Source of the DNA: Hyphomicrobiales bacterium
GTDB taxonomy: Bacteria > Pseudomonadota > Alphaproteobacteria > Rhizobiales > Beijerinckiaceae
Assembly (NCBI GenBank): GCA_900470095.1
Contig: UBZM01000076.1
Coordinates: 1-41,831 of the forward strand
Direction: 5' to 3'
DNA: 41,831 bases
The notes beneath the pieces were generated by a model that was not told where the DNA came from, did no database searches, and was given only the letters and a program-made list of their open reading frames with translations. Below, piece by piece: positions 25,760 through 33,127 of the stretch. A program made the position numbers and the translations under genes. Position 1 is the first letter of the stretch, and each line of letters opens with the position of its first letter.

Positions 25760-26410
25760 ATGCTTGATTTATTTGAAACGCTCGGGTCGCCGGAGCCATC
25801 GACCGAAATCATGGCCGAGGGCGCGGTGCTGCTGCGTGGCGCCGCGCTGCCATTCGAGACGGACTTGCTCAGCGCGCTGGCTGACATCACCGAACAGGCC
25901 CCCTTTCGGCACATGGTTACGCCGGGGGGCTTCGCCATGTCCGTGGCCATGACCAATTGCGGGACGGCCGGATGGGTCACGGATCGGACCGGCTATCGCT
26001 ACGATCGCAATGACCCCGGGACTGGGCGCCCGTGGCCGCCCATGCCGGATTGCTTCCTCGAGCTCGCGATCACGACCGCCGCACGCGCCGGCTATCCCGA
26101 TTTTCGACCTGACGCGTGTCTGATCAATCGCTACGAGCCGGGTGCCCGGCTTTCACTCCATCAGGACAGGAATGAGCGCGATTTCGCCAATCCGATCGTC
26201 TCCGTCTCGCTCGGCTTGCCCGCAACATTCCAGTTCGGCGGCCTGAAGCGGAATGACCCGGTGAAGCGGTATGCGCTTCGACACGGCGATGTCGCCGTGT
26301 GGGGCGGACCATCGCGCCTGTTCTATCACGGCGTTCCCGAATTGAAGGATGGCGTCCACGGAACCGTCGGGCGCATGCGTATCAATCTTACATTCCGCGG
26401 CGCGTTGTAG
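25760..26410 (+). CDS. alkB: Alpha-ketoglutarate-dependent DNA dealkylase AlkB
   Basis: The 216-residue protein has the Fe(II)/2-oxoglutarate dioxygenase core: HQD (iron ligands His and Asp) in RLSLHQDRNERD, the distal His in FYHGVPEL, and the 2-oxoglutarate-binding arginines in RMRINLTFR. It oxidatively removes 1-methyladenine and 3-methylcytosine lesions in the cytoplasm. Length and motif spacing match E. coli AlkB. It is the last gene of the ada-alkA-alkB operon, 7 bp after alkA. Confidence 0.95.
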   Translation: MLDLFETLGSPEPSTEIMAEGAVLLRGAALPFETDLLSALADITEQAPFRHMVTPGGFAMSVAMTNCGTAGWVTDRTGYRYDRNDPGTGRPWPPMPDCFLELAITTAARAGYPDFRPDACLINRYEPGARLSLHQDRNERDFANPIVSVSLGLPATFQFGGLKRNDPVKRYALRHGDVAVWGGPSRLFYHGVPELKDGVHGTVGRMRINLTFRGAL

Positions 26411-26562
26411 CGCGATCTTGGATTTCCGTGTTGCCGGCCATGATCGGCGTGATGTCAGGACAGCCTTGTGAGCACTGGATGATCATTCGACGGGTCGATC
26501 TGTAGCAGTCAGCGTGCTGCACGCCTGGCGCGCCCGACGACCGATACGAGGACGTTTTCGCG

Positions 26563-26814
26563 ATGTTTTCGAGTGGCGGCTTCAACGCCAGGACGAGCCG
26601 GCGCAGACTCCCTGGGACGGAGGACGCGATTGGCGCGCTCGTCGCGCTTGCGAAGGACAACCCGGACAAGGCGCTTGTCATGAGCTATATCGGCCAACTG
26701 GTGGCCGGCGGTTTCGCAATCTGGGAGCTGCTCGAAACCGGGGAAGTCGAGGTCCGCTTCACCTCCGGGGAAACCTATCTTCTGGCCGAGACCACGATTC
26801 TCAGACTTGCCTGA
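26563..26814 (+). CDS. Small hypothetical protein after alkB
   Basis: The 83-residue product (central DKALVMSYIGQLVAGGFAIW, C-terminus VEVRFTSGETYLLAETTILRLA) has no signal peptide. Its pattern of alternating hydrophobic residues looks like a folded small domain. It follows alkB by about 150 bp on the same strand and could be read from the ada promoter or its own. I do not recognise the family, and the first ~15 residues may be over-called: the in-frame ATG at 26680 could be the start. Confidence 0.55.
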   Translation: MFSSGGFNARTSRRRLPGTEDAIGALVALAKDNPDKALVMSYIGQLVAGGFAIWELLETGEVEVRFTSGETYLLAETTILRLA

Positions 26815-27120
26815 CCCGGTCGTTCAAGAACCTGCCCGCATCCGGCAGTAACCGGCAGGCGCAGCATGCCGCTCGGCCTCATCGTCCATCATGCACGTGA
26901 AGCTGCGGATGCGGCGACCGCGCACCCGAAGGCGCCAGCGCGCCTCCGCGGCGTCGTGCCACCGCTTCCTGAAGATCATGGCTTAGGCGGAAGCGCTCAT
27001 ACGATTTCATCTGGAAGACATCGTCCAGTTCATTCGTCGATTTGAAAGCAAGGATCGGAGTTCGGGAGGCCGCTGCCAAAAGTAATTTTGATCATGAGGA
27101 CTGAGCAGGGAGCTACGGTT
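26815..27120. other. Intergenic tract upstream of second methyltransferase
   Basis: No gene is supported. Apart from the 24-bp motif at 27038-27061 nothing stands out; the 60 bp between that motif and the ATG at 27121 probably holds the promoter and a GGGAG ribosome site. Confidence 0.45.
27038..27061 (+). promoter_or_regulatory. Candidate operator upstream of ogt-like gene (shared motif, site B)
   Basis: Identical over 24 bp to site A before ada (23878-23901) and placed similarly: 59 bp before the ATG at 27121. Flanking sequence is not conserved between the two, which argues against simple duplication of the whole upstream region. Confidence 0.5.
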
Positions 27121-27675
27121 ATGAACCTCACGATCATCAATGACATGTCATGGGCTTCGTTCGAAGCCGGATCCGTCGATATTATTCTTCATGACACGGC
27201 CGACACCGAACTCGGCAAGGTGCTGATCGCCCGCAGCTCAAGAGGGGTCTGTGCCATCCTGATCGGCGACACCGCCGACGAACTGGCCGCGGATCTTGCC
27301 GACCGTTTCCCGCGGGCCACGCTCATCGCCAGCCAAGCCGCGGTCCAGGACGATCTGACCAAGGTGCGTCGCTATATCGAAGCCCCCGCTGAAGGGCTGC
27401 ACCTCGCCCTCGATATGCGTGGGACGCCGTTCCAGCGCCGCGTCTGGGAGAAGCTGAGGGCGATCTCGCTCGGTCGGACGGTGAGCTATCGCGAATTGTC
27501 GCAGGTGATCAGCCCGTACGCCCATCCGCGGGCTGTCGCAAACGCCTGCGCCGCCAATCCGATTGCGCTGGCCATTCCCTGTCACCGCGTCGTTCGGAGC
27601 AACGGCGATCTGGCAGGCTATCGTTGGGGTCTCGAGCGCAAGCGCATTCTCATTCAGAAGGAAGCCATGGCATGA
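27121..27675 (+). CDS. ogt: Methylated-DNA-protein-cysteine methyltransferase (Ada C-domain-like)
   Basis: The 184-residue protein matches the C-terminal half of Ada: ELGKVLIARSSRGVCAILIG, RGTPFQRRVWEKLR, and the active site IPCHRVVR with acceptor Cys154. It transfers alkyl groups from O6-alkylguanine to itself in a single use. It is clearly paralogous to the C-domain of the nearby Ada (same order of GD/DEL, DRFP, RGT.FQRRVW blocks) but lacks the N-terminal sensor and helix-turn-helix. ATG 27121 has GGGAG 8 nt upstream; an in-frame start at 27088 has no such site. It is transcribed alone, with a terminator 37 bp after the stop. The shared 24-bp motif suggests control by the same regulator as ada. 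Confidence 0.9.
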   Translation: MNLTIINDMSWASFEAGSVDIILHDTADTELGKVLIARSSRGVCAILIGDTADELAADLADRFPRATLIASQAAVQDDLTKVRRYIEAPAEGLHLALDMRGTPFQRRVWEKLRAISLGRTVSYRELSQVISPYAHPRAVANACAANPIALAIPCHRVVRSNGDLAGYRWGLERKRILIQKEAMA

Positions 27676-27712
27676 ACGCGAAGCGTGCCGCGCTGTCTTC
27701 TGAACGCCAGCT

Positions 27713-27744
27713 AAGGCCTCGACGGCTCACCCCGTCGAGGCCTT
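27713..27744 (+). terminator. Terminator after ogt-like gene
   Basis: A perfect 13-bp stem (AAGGCCTCGACGG and CCGTCGAGGCCTT) with a 6-nt loop, 37 bp after the stop. Placed between convergent genes, it could serve both strands; the A/T tract is short. Confidence 0.75.
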
Positions 27745-27817
27745 CCTGTCTCGCCGGCAAGCCGCGCGGATTCCACCACATCCAGGCAACCGCGTCGGTT
27801 CGTCGGGAGCAATGGCG

Positions 27818-28192
27818 TCAGTTGGGGAGAAGAGGCTCTGACGTCTCGAGCCGTTCGCGGTGAGTGAGGAGATCCTGCGCAAAGAGCGGCACCGCCCCGA
27901 GCGTGATGGCAAAGGCGACATCGAACCCGTCATCGGCCGTCAGGGTCAGGAGCAGGTGCCGCAAATCGGACGCGCACTCGACCTTGTATCCGTGCAGCGC
28001 GTAGACATGGCGCAGGCTGTCGTCGGAGAAGCGCCGGCGCAGGGCCATGGACAACAACCGTGGCAAGGTCATCGCCAGCGCGCTCGCTTCGTCGAACGAT
28101 AATTCGATCTTGCGGAGCTCGCCGGCACGCTCCGGAAGGGCGATCGTGATCCGATCACCTTGAGGAGAGACGTCACAGGATTGAACGCGCAT
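27818..28192 (-). CDS. Hypothetical protein next to alkylation-repair genes
   Basis: The 124-residue product (MRVQSCDVSPQGDRITIALP at the start, LSFDEASALAMTLPRLLSMAL in the middle) has no signal or membrane segment and is of a type often left uncharacterised in alphaproteobacteria. I chose the ATG at 28192, which has GGAGG upstream; an in-frame ATG at 28237 would add 15 residues. It is convergent with the ogt-like gene across the terminator. A diverged copy of the 24-bp motif lies 48-93 bp before its possible starts, so it may share that regulation. Function unknown. Confidence 0.65.
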   Translation of the reverse strand: MRVQSCDVSPQGDRITIALPERAGELRKIELSFDEASALAMTLPRLLSMALRRRFSDDSLRHVYALHGYKVECASDLRHLLLTLTADDGFDVAFAITLGAVPLFAQDLLTHRERLETSEPLLPN

Positions 28193-28285
28193 CAGGCGTT
28201 GCCCTCCTCCAGCATGGATGAACCGGCGAAACCACATCGCGACCTCGCCAGGTTTCCAGGACTACCCAAGGCGTGGATGCCCGGC

Positions 28286-28309
28286 ACTCCGGATCATGCT
28301 TTCAAATCG
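28286..28309 (-). promoter_or_regulatory. Diverged copy of shared 24-bp motif (site C)
   Basis: On the minus strand it reads CGATTTGAAAGCATGATC and then ends GGAGT, matching sites A and B at 20 of 24 positions. It precedes the hypothetical gene ending at 27818. Confidence 0.4.
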
Positions 28310-28431
28310 AAGAGCTGCTCCCGGGGGAGCCAGATGGCCGCGCCCGCGCGATCCGGCCGGGCTCGTTGGCGCCTCCCCCGACACTGCTCGCCCCGTCTGG
28401 TGAGCATGCATTCCCAAGTGAGATCTGGCCC

Positions 28432-29091
28432 TCACCAAATGCCCGGGACGAGCCGCCATCGGACCCGCGCGGCGTAATCCGAATAGCCTGCAAGCTCTGC
28501 CCGAAGAATGCGATCCTCCGTGATCGCGCGATGGAGCAGAAACGGCAGGCTGAAAACCACGATGAGCGCAGCCGCGAGCCACGATCCGAGTGCCGGTCCG
28601 CTTGCCACCATGATCAGAATTCCGGCGCTGTATCCGGGATGGCGAACGAAGGCGTAGGGTCCCGTGGTGATGACGTGGTGACCACGGTCGGTCTGGATGC
28701 GAATGACCGAGGAGAAAAACCGGTTCACGCGCATGGCCCACAGTGCCAGGACGTAGCCGGCGCCGACCGTGAACAGGCACATGCCTTGCAGCCAGCCGGG
28801 CACGTCGTCGCTCCAATGGAAACGACCACGGTCGAGCCCGGCAACGATCCAATGCAGGAACAGGATCAGCGAGAAGACCCTCAACGCGGGCGGCGGCTTG
28901 TTGCCGCCCGGCCGCATGCGTTCGCGCAGCAGGTCCGGATCGAGCGCTGCGAACGAAACGATCATGACGATGGCGAGGATTGCCAGATAGGTCCAAAAGC
29001 CCGGGATGGCGAGCGTGCCGGCGCTTGCGAACAACGCGGTGGCCGCAGCAACCACGAACAAGCCTGCCTGAAGGTAAGCCGAGATGGGCAT
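28432..29091 (-). CDS. Isoprenylcysteine carboxyl methyltransferase-family membrane protein
   Basis: The 219-residue protein has several membrane helices (starting LFVVAAATALFASAGTLAI) and the C-terminal signature of ICMT/PEMT-like methyltransferases: GPYAFVRHPGYSAGIL followed by LLHRAITEDRILRAEL with the conserved Glu. Bacterial members are integral membrane SAM-dependent methyltransferases of mostly unknown substrate; protein prenylation is not expected in this host. The ATG at 29091 has AAGG 6 nt upstream. It lies 107 bp downstream of the HlyIII-family gene on the same strand and may form an operon with it. Confidence 0.88.
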   Translation of the reverse strand: MPISAYLQAGLFVVAAATALFASAGTLAIPGFWTYLAILAIVMIVSFAALDPDLLRERMRPGGNKPPPALRVFSLILFLHWIVAGLDRGRFHWSDDVPGWLQGMCLFTVGAGYVLALWAMRVNRFFSSVIRIQTDRGHHVITTGPYAFVRHPGYSAGILIMVASGPALGSWLAAALIVVFSLPFLLHRAITEDRILRAELAGYSDYAARVRWRLVPGIW

Positions 29092-29198
29092 CCGGTACCT
29101 TACCATTTCAGAGAGCGCGACGTGATGCCACGCATCGCCGCTCTTCCGCGCTCCTCCTCCCGGACGCCGCGTCTCGCCTGGCGGCCATCGCCGGTTCC

Positions 29199-29861
29199 TC
29201 AGGCCGATGGAGCCAAACCGTAGGTCGCAAGCACAGCCCCGTAGAAGCAGCCGGACGCCACGAGGACGAAGACGTGCCAAATGGCGTTCTGAAACGGAAG
29301 GCTCCGCCAGACGTGGAACAGGACGCCCACCGTGTAGAGAACGCCGCCCGCCAGCATGAGCCACAAGGTGACCGCCGGAAACTGCGCCACGCGGTCCCAG
29401 ACGATCACGCCGCTCCAACCGAGGCAGAGATAGAGAACGATCGAAACGCGCTCGAACCGGCCGGGCAGAGCAAGCTTGAGCAGGACGCCGGCGAGCGACG
29501 CGATCCATACGGCAGCCAACAGCGCTTGCGCCAAAACGGCTTCGCTGAGCTTCATCAGGAAGGGGGTGTAGGTGCCGGCAATCAAAACGTAGATGGCCGA
29601 ATGATCCAGGCGTCGCAACAGCCCCTTCATGGGCGACACCGGCCACATGTTGTAGAGGGCGGAAACGCTGAGAACGGCAATCAACGCGACGCTGTAGATC
29701 GCGACAGACATCAGATCGGCCAGCGAAGCCGTCGCGAGCACTCTCGCGATCAGAATGGCGACCGCACCCATGCCCAAGGCTATGCCAAGCACATGCACAG
29801 CGCCGTCAGCCCAAAGCTCGGCACGGGTGAAATCGAAGCGCCCATGCATGGGTTGACGCAT
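29199..29861 (-). CDS. HlyIII/PAQR-family membrane protein with altered zinc ligands
   Basis: The 220-residue protein has seven predicted membrane helices and the family landmarks RRLDHSAIYVLIAGTYTPF and AIWHVFVLVAS. PAQR/HlyIII proteins normally bind zinc through a His in an SxxxH motif and an HxxxH pair near the C-terminus. Here the first reads SALYN and the second NAIWH, so two of the three histidines are Asn while the Asp in RRLDHS is kept. Either the metal site is lost or this subgroup binds differently. 'Hemolysin III' is only a family name; no hemolysis is implied. The ATG at 29861 follows AAGGA. Possible operon with the ICMT-family gene downstream. Confidence 0.88.
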   Translation of the reverse strand: MRQPMHGRFDFTRAELWADGAVHVLGIALGMGAVAILIARVLATASLADLMSVAIYSVALIAVLSVSALYNMWPVSPMKGLLRRLDHSAIYVLIAGTYTPFLMKLSEAVLAQALLAAVWIASLAGVLLKLALPGRFERVSIVLYLCLGWSGVIVWDRVAQFPAVTLWLMLAGGVLYTVGVLFHVWRSLPFQNAIWHVFVLVASGCFYGAVLATYGLAPSA

Positions 29862-29938
29862 CTCGGATTCCTTCAAGCCATGTCAGGAGATCGAGAGAAA
29901 TCGGCCTCCTCGCCCACGCCATCGAAGCGGGACATCTC

Positions 29939-30187
29939 CTATCGCCGGGACAAGCGCCTGACATTCAAGCGCACTTTGGAGCGATACGCACGCACGATTG
30001 CGATGGGAGACGACCCAGCTGCGAGGCTCGAAAAAGCCTGCTGAGCGGCCGCCAGTTTCTCGGTGACCATCAATTCGGCCTCGCGACCAGCGGCAGATCC
30101 GCCGGCTGACAGCCTGATCGTGCGCAGCCATATGGCCTGCTGCGCTTCGGTGGCGAGCATCGAGAGCTCGTAGACCATTTTGAACAT
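29939..30187 (-). CDS. Small conserved hypothetical protein
   Basis: The 82-residue product has a helical core (MFKMVYELSMLATEAQQAIW, then GREAELMVTEKLAAAQQAF) and a basic C-terminus (RSKVRLNVRRLSRR). The pattern resembles short helical proteins common in Hyphomicrobiales annotated as hypothetical, faintly like phasin helices. It is upstream of the HlyIII gene on the same strand (77 bp between them). Function unknown. Confidence 0.65.
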   Translation of the reverse strand: MFKMVYELSMLATEAQQAIWLRTIRLSAGGSAAGREAELMVTEKLAAAQQAFSSLAAGSSPIAIVRAYRSKVRLNVRRLSRR

Positions 30188-30538
30188 CGGAGCCGCCCCC
30201 TCGCAAAGAAGCTGAAGCCGGGCGCAGGCAGAATGTTCCGTCGCTATGGCGGCCTTCAGCAGATATCCGGCACAATGCTCTGCGCGATCTCCGGCCGGTG
30301 CAGCGCCGGCCGCGTGAGTAAGGCCCGGCCAGCTTGGGAAGGCCTGAGGCTCACTCAGCCCGTCCCGGCGTCAACGTCCTTGCGCGGCCTGGTCGAGGGC
30401 AGTGCGCCGGCCCCTGGCGTCGCCTCATGGTTCGTCGAGCCCTCTTTCACATGCGGGCCTGCGGAGGACATAATCTTGTCGGGCTTCCCGGCGGGCTTCT
30501 TGTCCGTGCCTTCAATCCAGTCGCAGGAGGAGGACGTG
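30188..30538. other. Divergent intergenic tract, about 350 bp
   Basis: Separates a minus-strand small gene from the MOSC fusion gene and should hold both promoters. No repeat, hairpin or gene was recognised; the open frame leading into the MOSC gene has no conserved content here. Confidence 0.4.
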
Positions 30539-32314
30539 ATGGCTCGCTTGCTTTCGGTCAACGTGGGCCTGCCACGCGACATTCCGTGGCGGGGCAAGAC
30601 CGTCCGCACCGCCGTTTGGAAAACACCAGTTCAAGGTCCGCGCGCGGTACGTCGGCTCAACATCGATGGCGATGGGCAAGGAGACCTTGCTGGCCACGGC
30701 GGCGAGCACAGGGCCATTTTAGCCTATCAATTGGACTCCTATCGCTTTTGGCAAGGTGAGCTAGGCCGCGACGACTTCTCCTATGGACAGTTCGGAGAAA
30801 ATCTTACGGTCGATGGCTTGCCGGACCGGGAGGTCTGCATTGGCGACCGTTACAGGATCGGCAGCGCCCTGTTCGAGGTGACGCAGCCGCGCGTCACTTG
30901 CTACCGGGTCGGTCTTCGCATGAACGAGCCGCAAATGGCCGCGCTGCTGGTGGCGCGCGGCAGGCCCGGTTTCTATCTGCGTGTTTTGGAGGAAGGCCAA
31001 ATCGAAGCGGGAGATGAGATCTTCCAGGTCGGAATCGGCGCCGAGCGTATGACCGTCGCCGAGATCGATGCACTGCTCTATAGGCCCGGTCACCCTCGCA
31101 GCCAGATCGAGCGCGCGCTGCGCATCCCCGCACTGAGCCCAGGCTGGCGCGGATCCTTCCAGACGCTGCTCGCGCGAGAGCAGAGCGGCGGCGCGACGAC
31201 GGGAAATGCCGGGCTCGCTCCGGCGTCCGGGCCGCCTCCGGCTTGGGCGGGTTTCCGTCCGCTGCGGGTGTCGCGCAAGATTCGCGAGAGCAGCGCCGTG
31301 ATCTCGCTGGCGCTTGAGCCCGTGGATGAACACCCCCTGACGGCTGCCCTTCCCGGCCAGTTTGTGGTGCTGCGCCTGAGGCCGGCCCGGGTCGCGCCGG
31401 CGCTCATGCGCAGCTACTCCTTGTCGGGTGAACCCAGCGAGCGCTGCTATCGCGTCAGCGTAAAGCGGGAACCGCACGGCGTGGTGGGCACCTATATCGA
31501 CGAAGCGGTGCAGATTGGCGACGTGCTGGACGTGAGCGCGCCACGAGGCAGCTTCACTCTTCTTCCAGACGATGGCCCCGTCGTCCTCCTGAGTGCGGGG
31601 GTGGGGGCGACTCCTGTCATGTCGATGCTCCACGCATTGGCGGCCGAAGCGTCGCCGCGGGACGTCTGGTGGCTGTACGGGGCCCGCTGCGGCCGCGAGC
31701 ATCCTTTTGCTCAGGAGGCCCGAACCCTGCTCAGAGCCTTGGCCCATGGCCACCGCCACATACGCTACAGCGCGCCCGATCCCGAGGACAGGCCGGGCGC
31801 GGATTTCGATGCTTATGGACGTTTGGACATGGGAGCGCTTCGGGATCTGGACGTCCCGCGCCATGCCGACTTCTTCATCTGCGGGCCAGCGGCCTTCATG
31901 AGCAACCTGACCGCAGGCCTTGCAGCCTGGGGCATCGCTGAAGACCGTATCCACACAGAACTGTTCGGCGCAGGTCCGTCGAATACCCCGGGGATCGTCG
32001 CCTCGCCGCAGCGGCCGCCGCACTTGCCGCCGCACCTGCCTCCTGGGCCTTCCGCCGCGGGGCCGATGGTTTCGTTCGCCCGGAGTGGCTTAAGCGTCCC
32101 TTGGGGGCCGGCGTTTCAGAGCCTCCTTGAGCTTGCCGAAGCTTGCGACATCCCCACGCGGTGGTCTTGCCGCACGGGGGTCTGCCACTCCTGTGAAACC
32201 GGGCTTGTGGCTGGGAAAGTCGCCTACCGGCCCGACCCTATCGATCCACCAGGCGGCACCAATGTGCTGATCTGCTGTTCCCAGCCTCTGGGCGACGTCG
32301 TCGTCGATCTGTGA
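30539..32314 (+). CDS. MOSC-FAD/NAD reductase-[2Fe-2S] ferredoxin fusion protein
   Basis: This 591-residue protein joins three modules. The N-terminal MOSC domain of the YiiM type spans about 1-215 (GDGQGDLAGHGGEHRAI, YGQFGENLTVDGL, QPRVTCYRVGLRM, where YiiM holds its molybdenum-cofactor Cys). A ferredoxin-NADP reductase-like domain spans about 235-480 (FAD motif RSYSLSG near 290, NAD motif GVGATPVMSML near 353). A C-terminal plant-type ferredoxin domain carries CRTGVCHSCETG (from about 543) and a fourth Cys in LICCSQP. A Pro-rich hinge precedes the ferredoxin. MOSC enzymes reduce N-hydroxylated bases; here the electron chain from NAD(P)H is built in. The start has a strong AGGAGGAGG. It is monocistronic. 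The substrate is inferred from the family only. Confidence 0.93.
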   Translation: MARLLSVNVGLPRDIPWRGKTVRTAVWKTPVQGPRAVRRLNIDGDGQGDLAGHGGEHRAILAYQLDSYRFWQGELGRDDFSYGQFGENLTVDGLPDREVCIGDRYRIGSALFEVTQPRVTCYRVGLRMNEPQMAALLVARGRPGFYLRVLEEGQIEAGDEIFQVGIGAERMTVAEIDALLYRPGHPRSQIERALRIPALSPGWRGSFQTLLAREQSGGATTGNAGLAPASGPPPAWAGFRPLRVSRKIRESSAVISLALEPVDEHPLTAALPGQFVVLRLRPARVAPALMRSYSLSGEPSERCYRVSVKREPHGVVGTYIDEAVQIGDVLDVSAPRGSFTLLPDDGPVVLLSAGVGATPVMSMLHALAAEASPRDVWWLYGARCGREHPFAQEARTLLRALAHGHRHIRYSAPDPEDRPGADFDAYGRLDMGALRDLDVPRHADFFICGPAAFMSNLTAGLAAWGIAEDRIHTELFGAGPSNTPGIVASPQRPPHLPPHLPPGPSAAGPMVSFARSGLSVPWGPAFQSLLELAEACDIPTRWSCRTGVCHSCETGLVAGKVAYRPDPIDPPGGTNVLICCSQPLGDVVVDL

Positions 32315-33127
32315 CGGAACTGAGTATCCGTGCTTATTCAACCGGCCGCGGCCGCACCAGACGGAGCACGCTCGAATGTCTCGCATGAGGCGAGACTGGG
32401 CCTTGAGCAATCTCGAACGGCGATGTCCGCTTCCGGGCGATGCGCAAGAGTCAGTTAGTAGCGCTACCTGAAAGGAATTTGCCAGAGGACAGCATCCCAG
32501 CCCTTGCCGTCATACGCTACCACAATCCTGGCCGGGCTGGCGCGGATCCTGCCGCACGCGCCAAAACAGGGCGCCAGTTCAATCACCCACTCGCCTGGCG
32601 ACCATCGCCGGATCATCAGGCCAATATCGAGATGACGAAAGCGATCATCGCCATCCCACTCGGCATCTCCGTGCACGGCCCCATCATCGCCGGCAGGAAT
32701 GGGCATGCAACCCTTAAGGGGATGCGGCAGATTTGAGGAACGGCCCGCGACTGGCGCCAGTTTACCAGCCAATGCTCCGTGGCAGGACGAAGCGGATCAT
32801 GGATCCGACGCCGGAGAATTGACGCGGTCTAGATGGTCCCTCCAGGACCGCCAAAATAGATGGTGGTCCCTTGTTGATCTGGATTGCTTCCGGCGACCGT
32901 GCACCAATCCTGCCCGCGGCTCACGCCGAGAAGCAAGTCGACGGCCGAGACGCGGTCGTTTTCATCATAGAGTGCGATCCGGCTTATGGAGGCTGCTTTC
33001 CCAAGGCCTTCGGCCGCAAGAGCGCCGGATCCCATCGGCGGCCTTGGCTTTTGTGCAGCGGTCCAGGCATGCGCCTGATGTCAGCTCGGCCCGCCGGCGG
33101 TCATAGCGTCGACCACCGAGATTCCGC
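32315..33127. other. Intergenic tract, about 800 bp, with gene relics
   Basis: No intact gene is supported. The minus strand at 32829-33035 reads ISRIALYDENDRVSAVDLLL, then QQGTTIYFGG, which is faintly like the end of a DUF1254/DUF1214 protein and may be a relic. At 32421 there is 'CGATGTCCGCTTCCGGGC', the degenerate intergenic sequence seen elsewhere. A short stretch at 32593-32627 resembles 29178-29212. Confidence 0.4.

Noticed and set aside
29178..29212. Short similarity with 32593-32627
   Set aside because: Only about 35 bp with several mismatches and no common context; could be chance or a minor repeat, so not listed as a feature.
28273..30044. Long plus-strand open frames at 28.3-30.0 kb
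   Set aside because: They are antisense to two membrane proteins with clear family motifs and are rich in charged residues typical of antisense readings of membrane genes.
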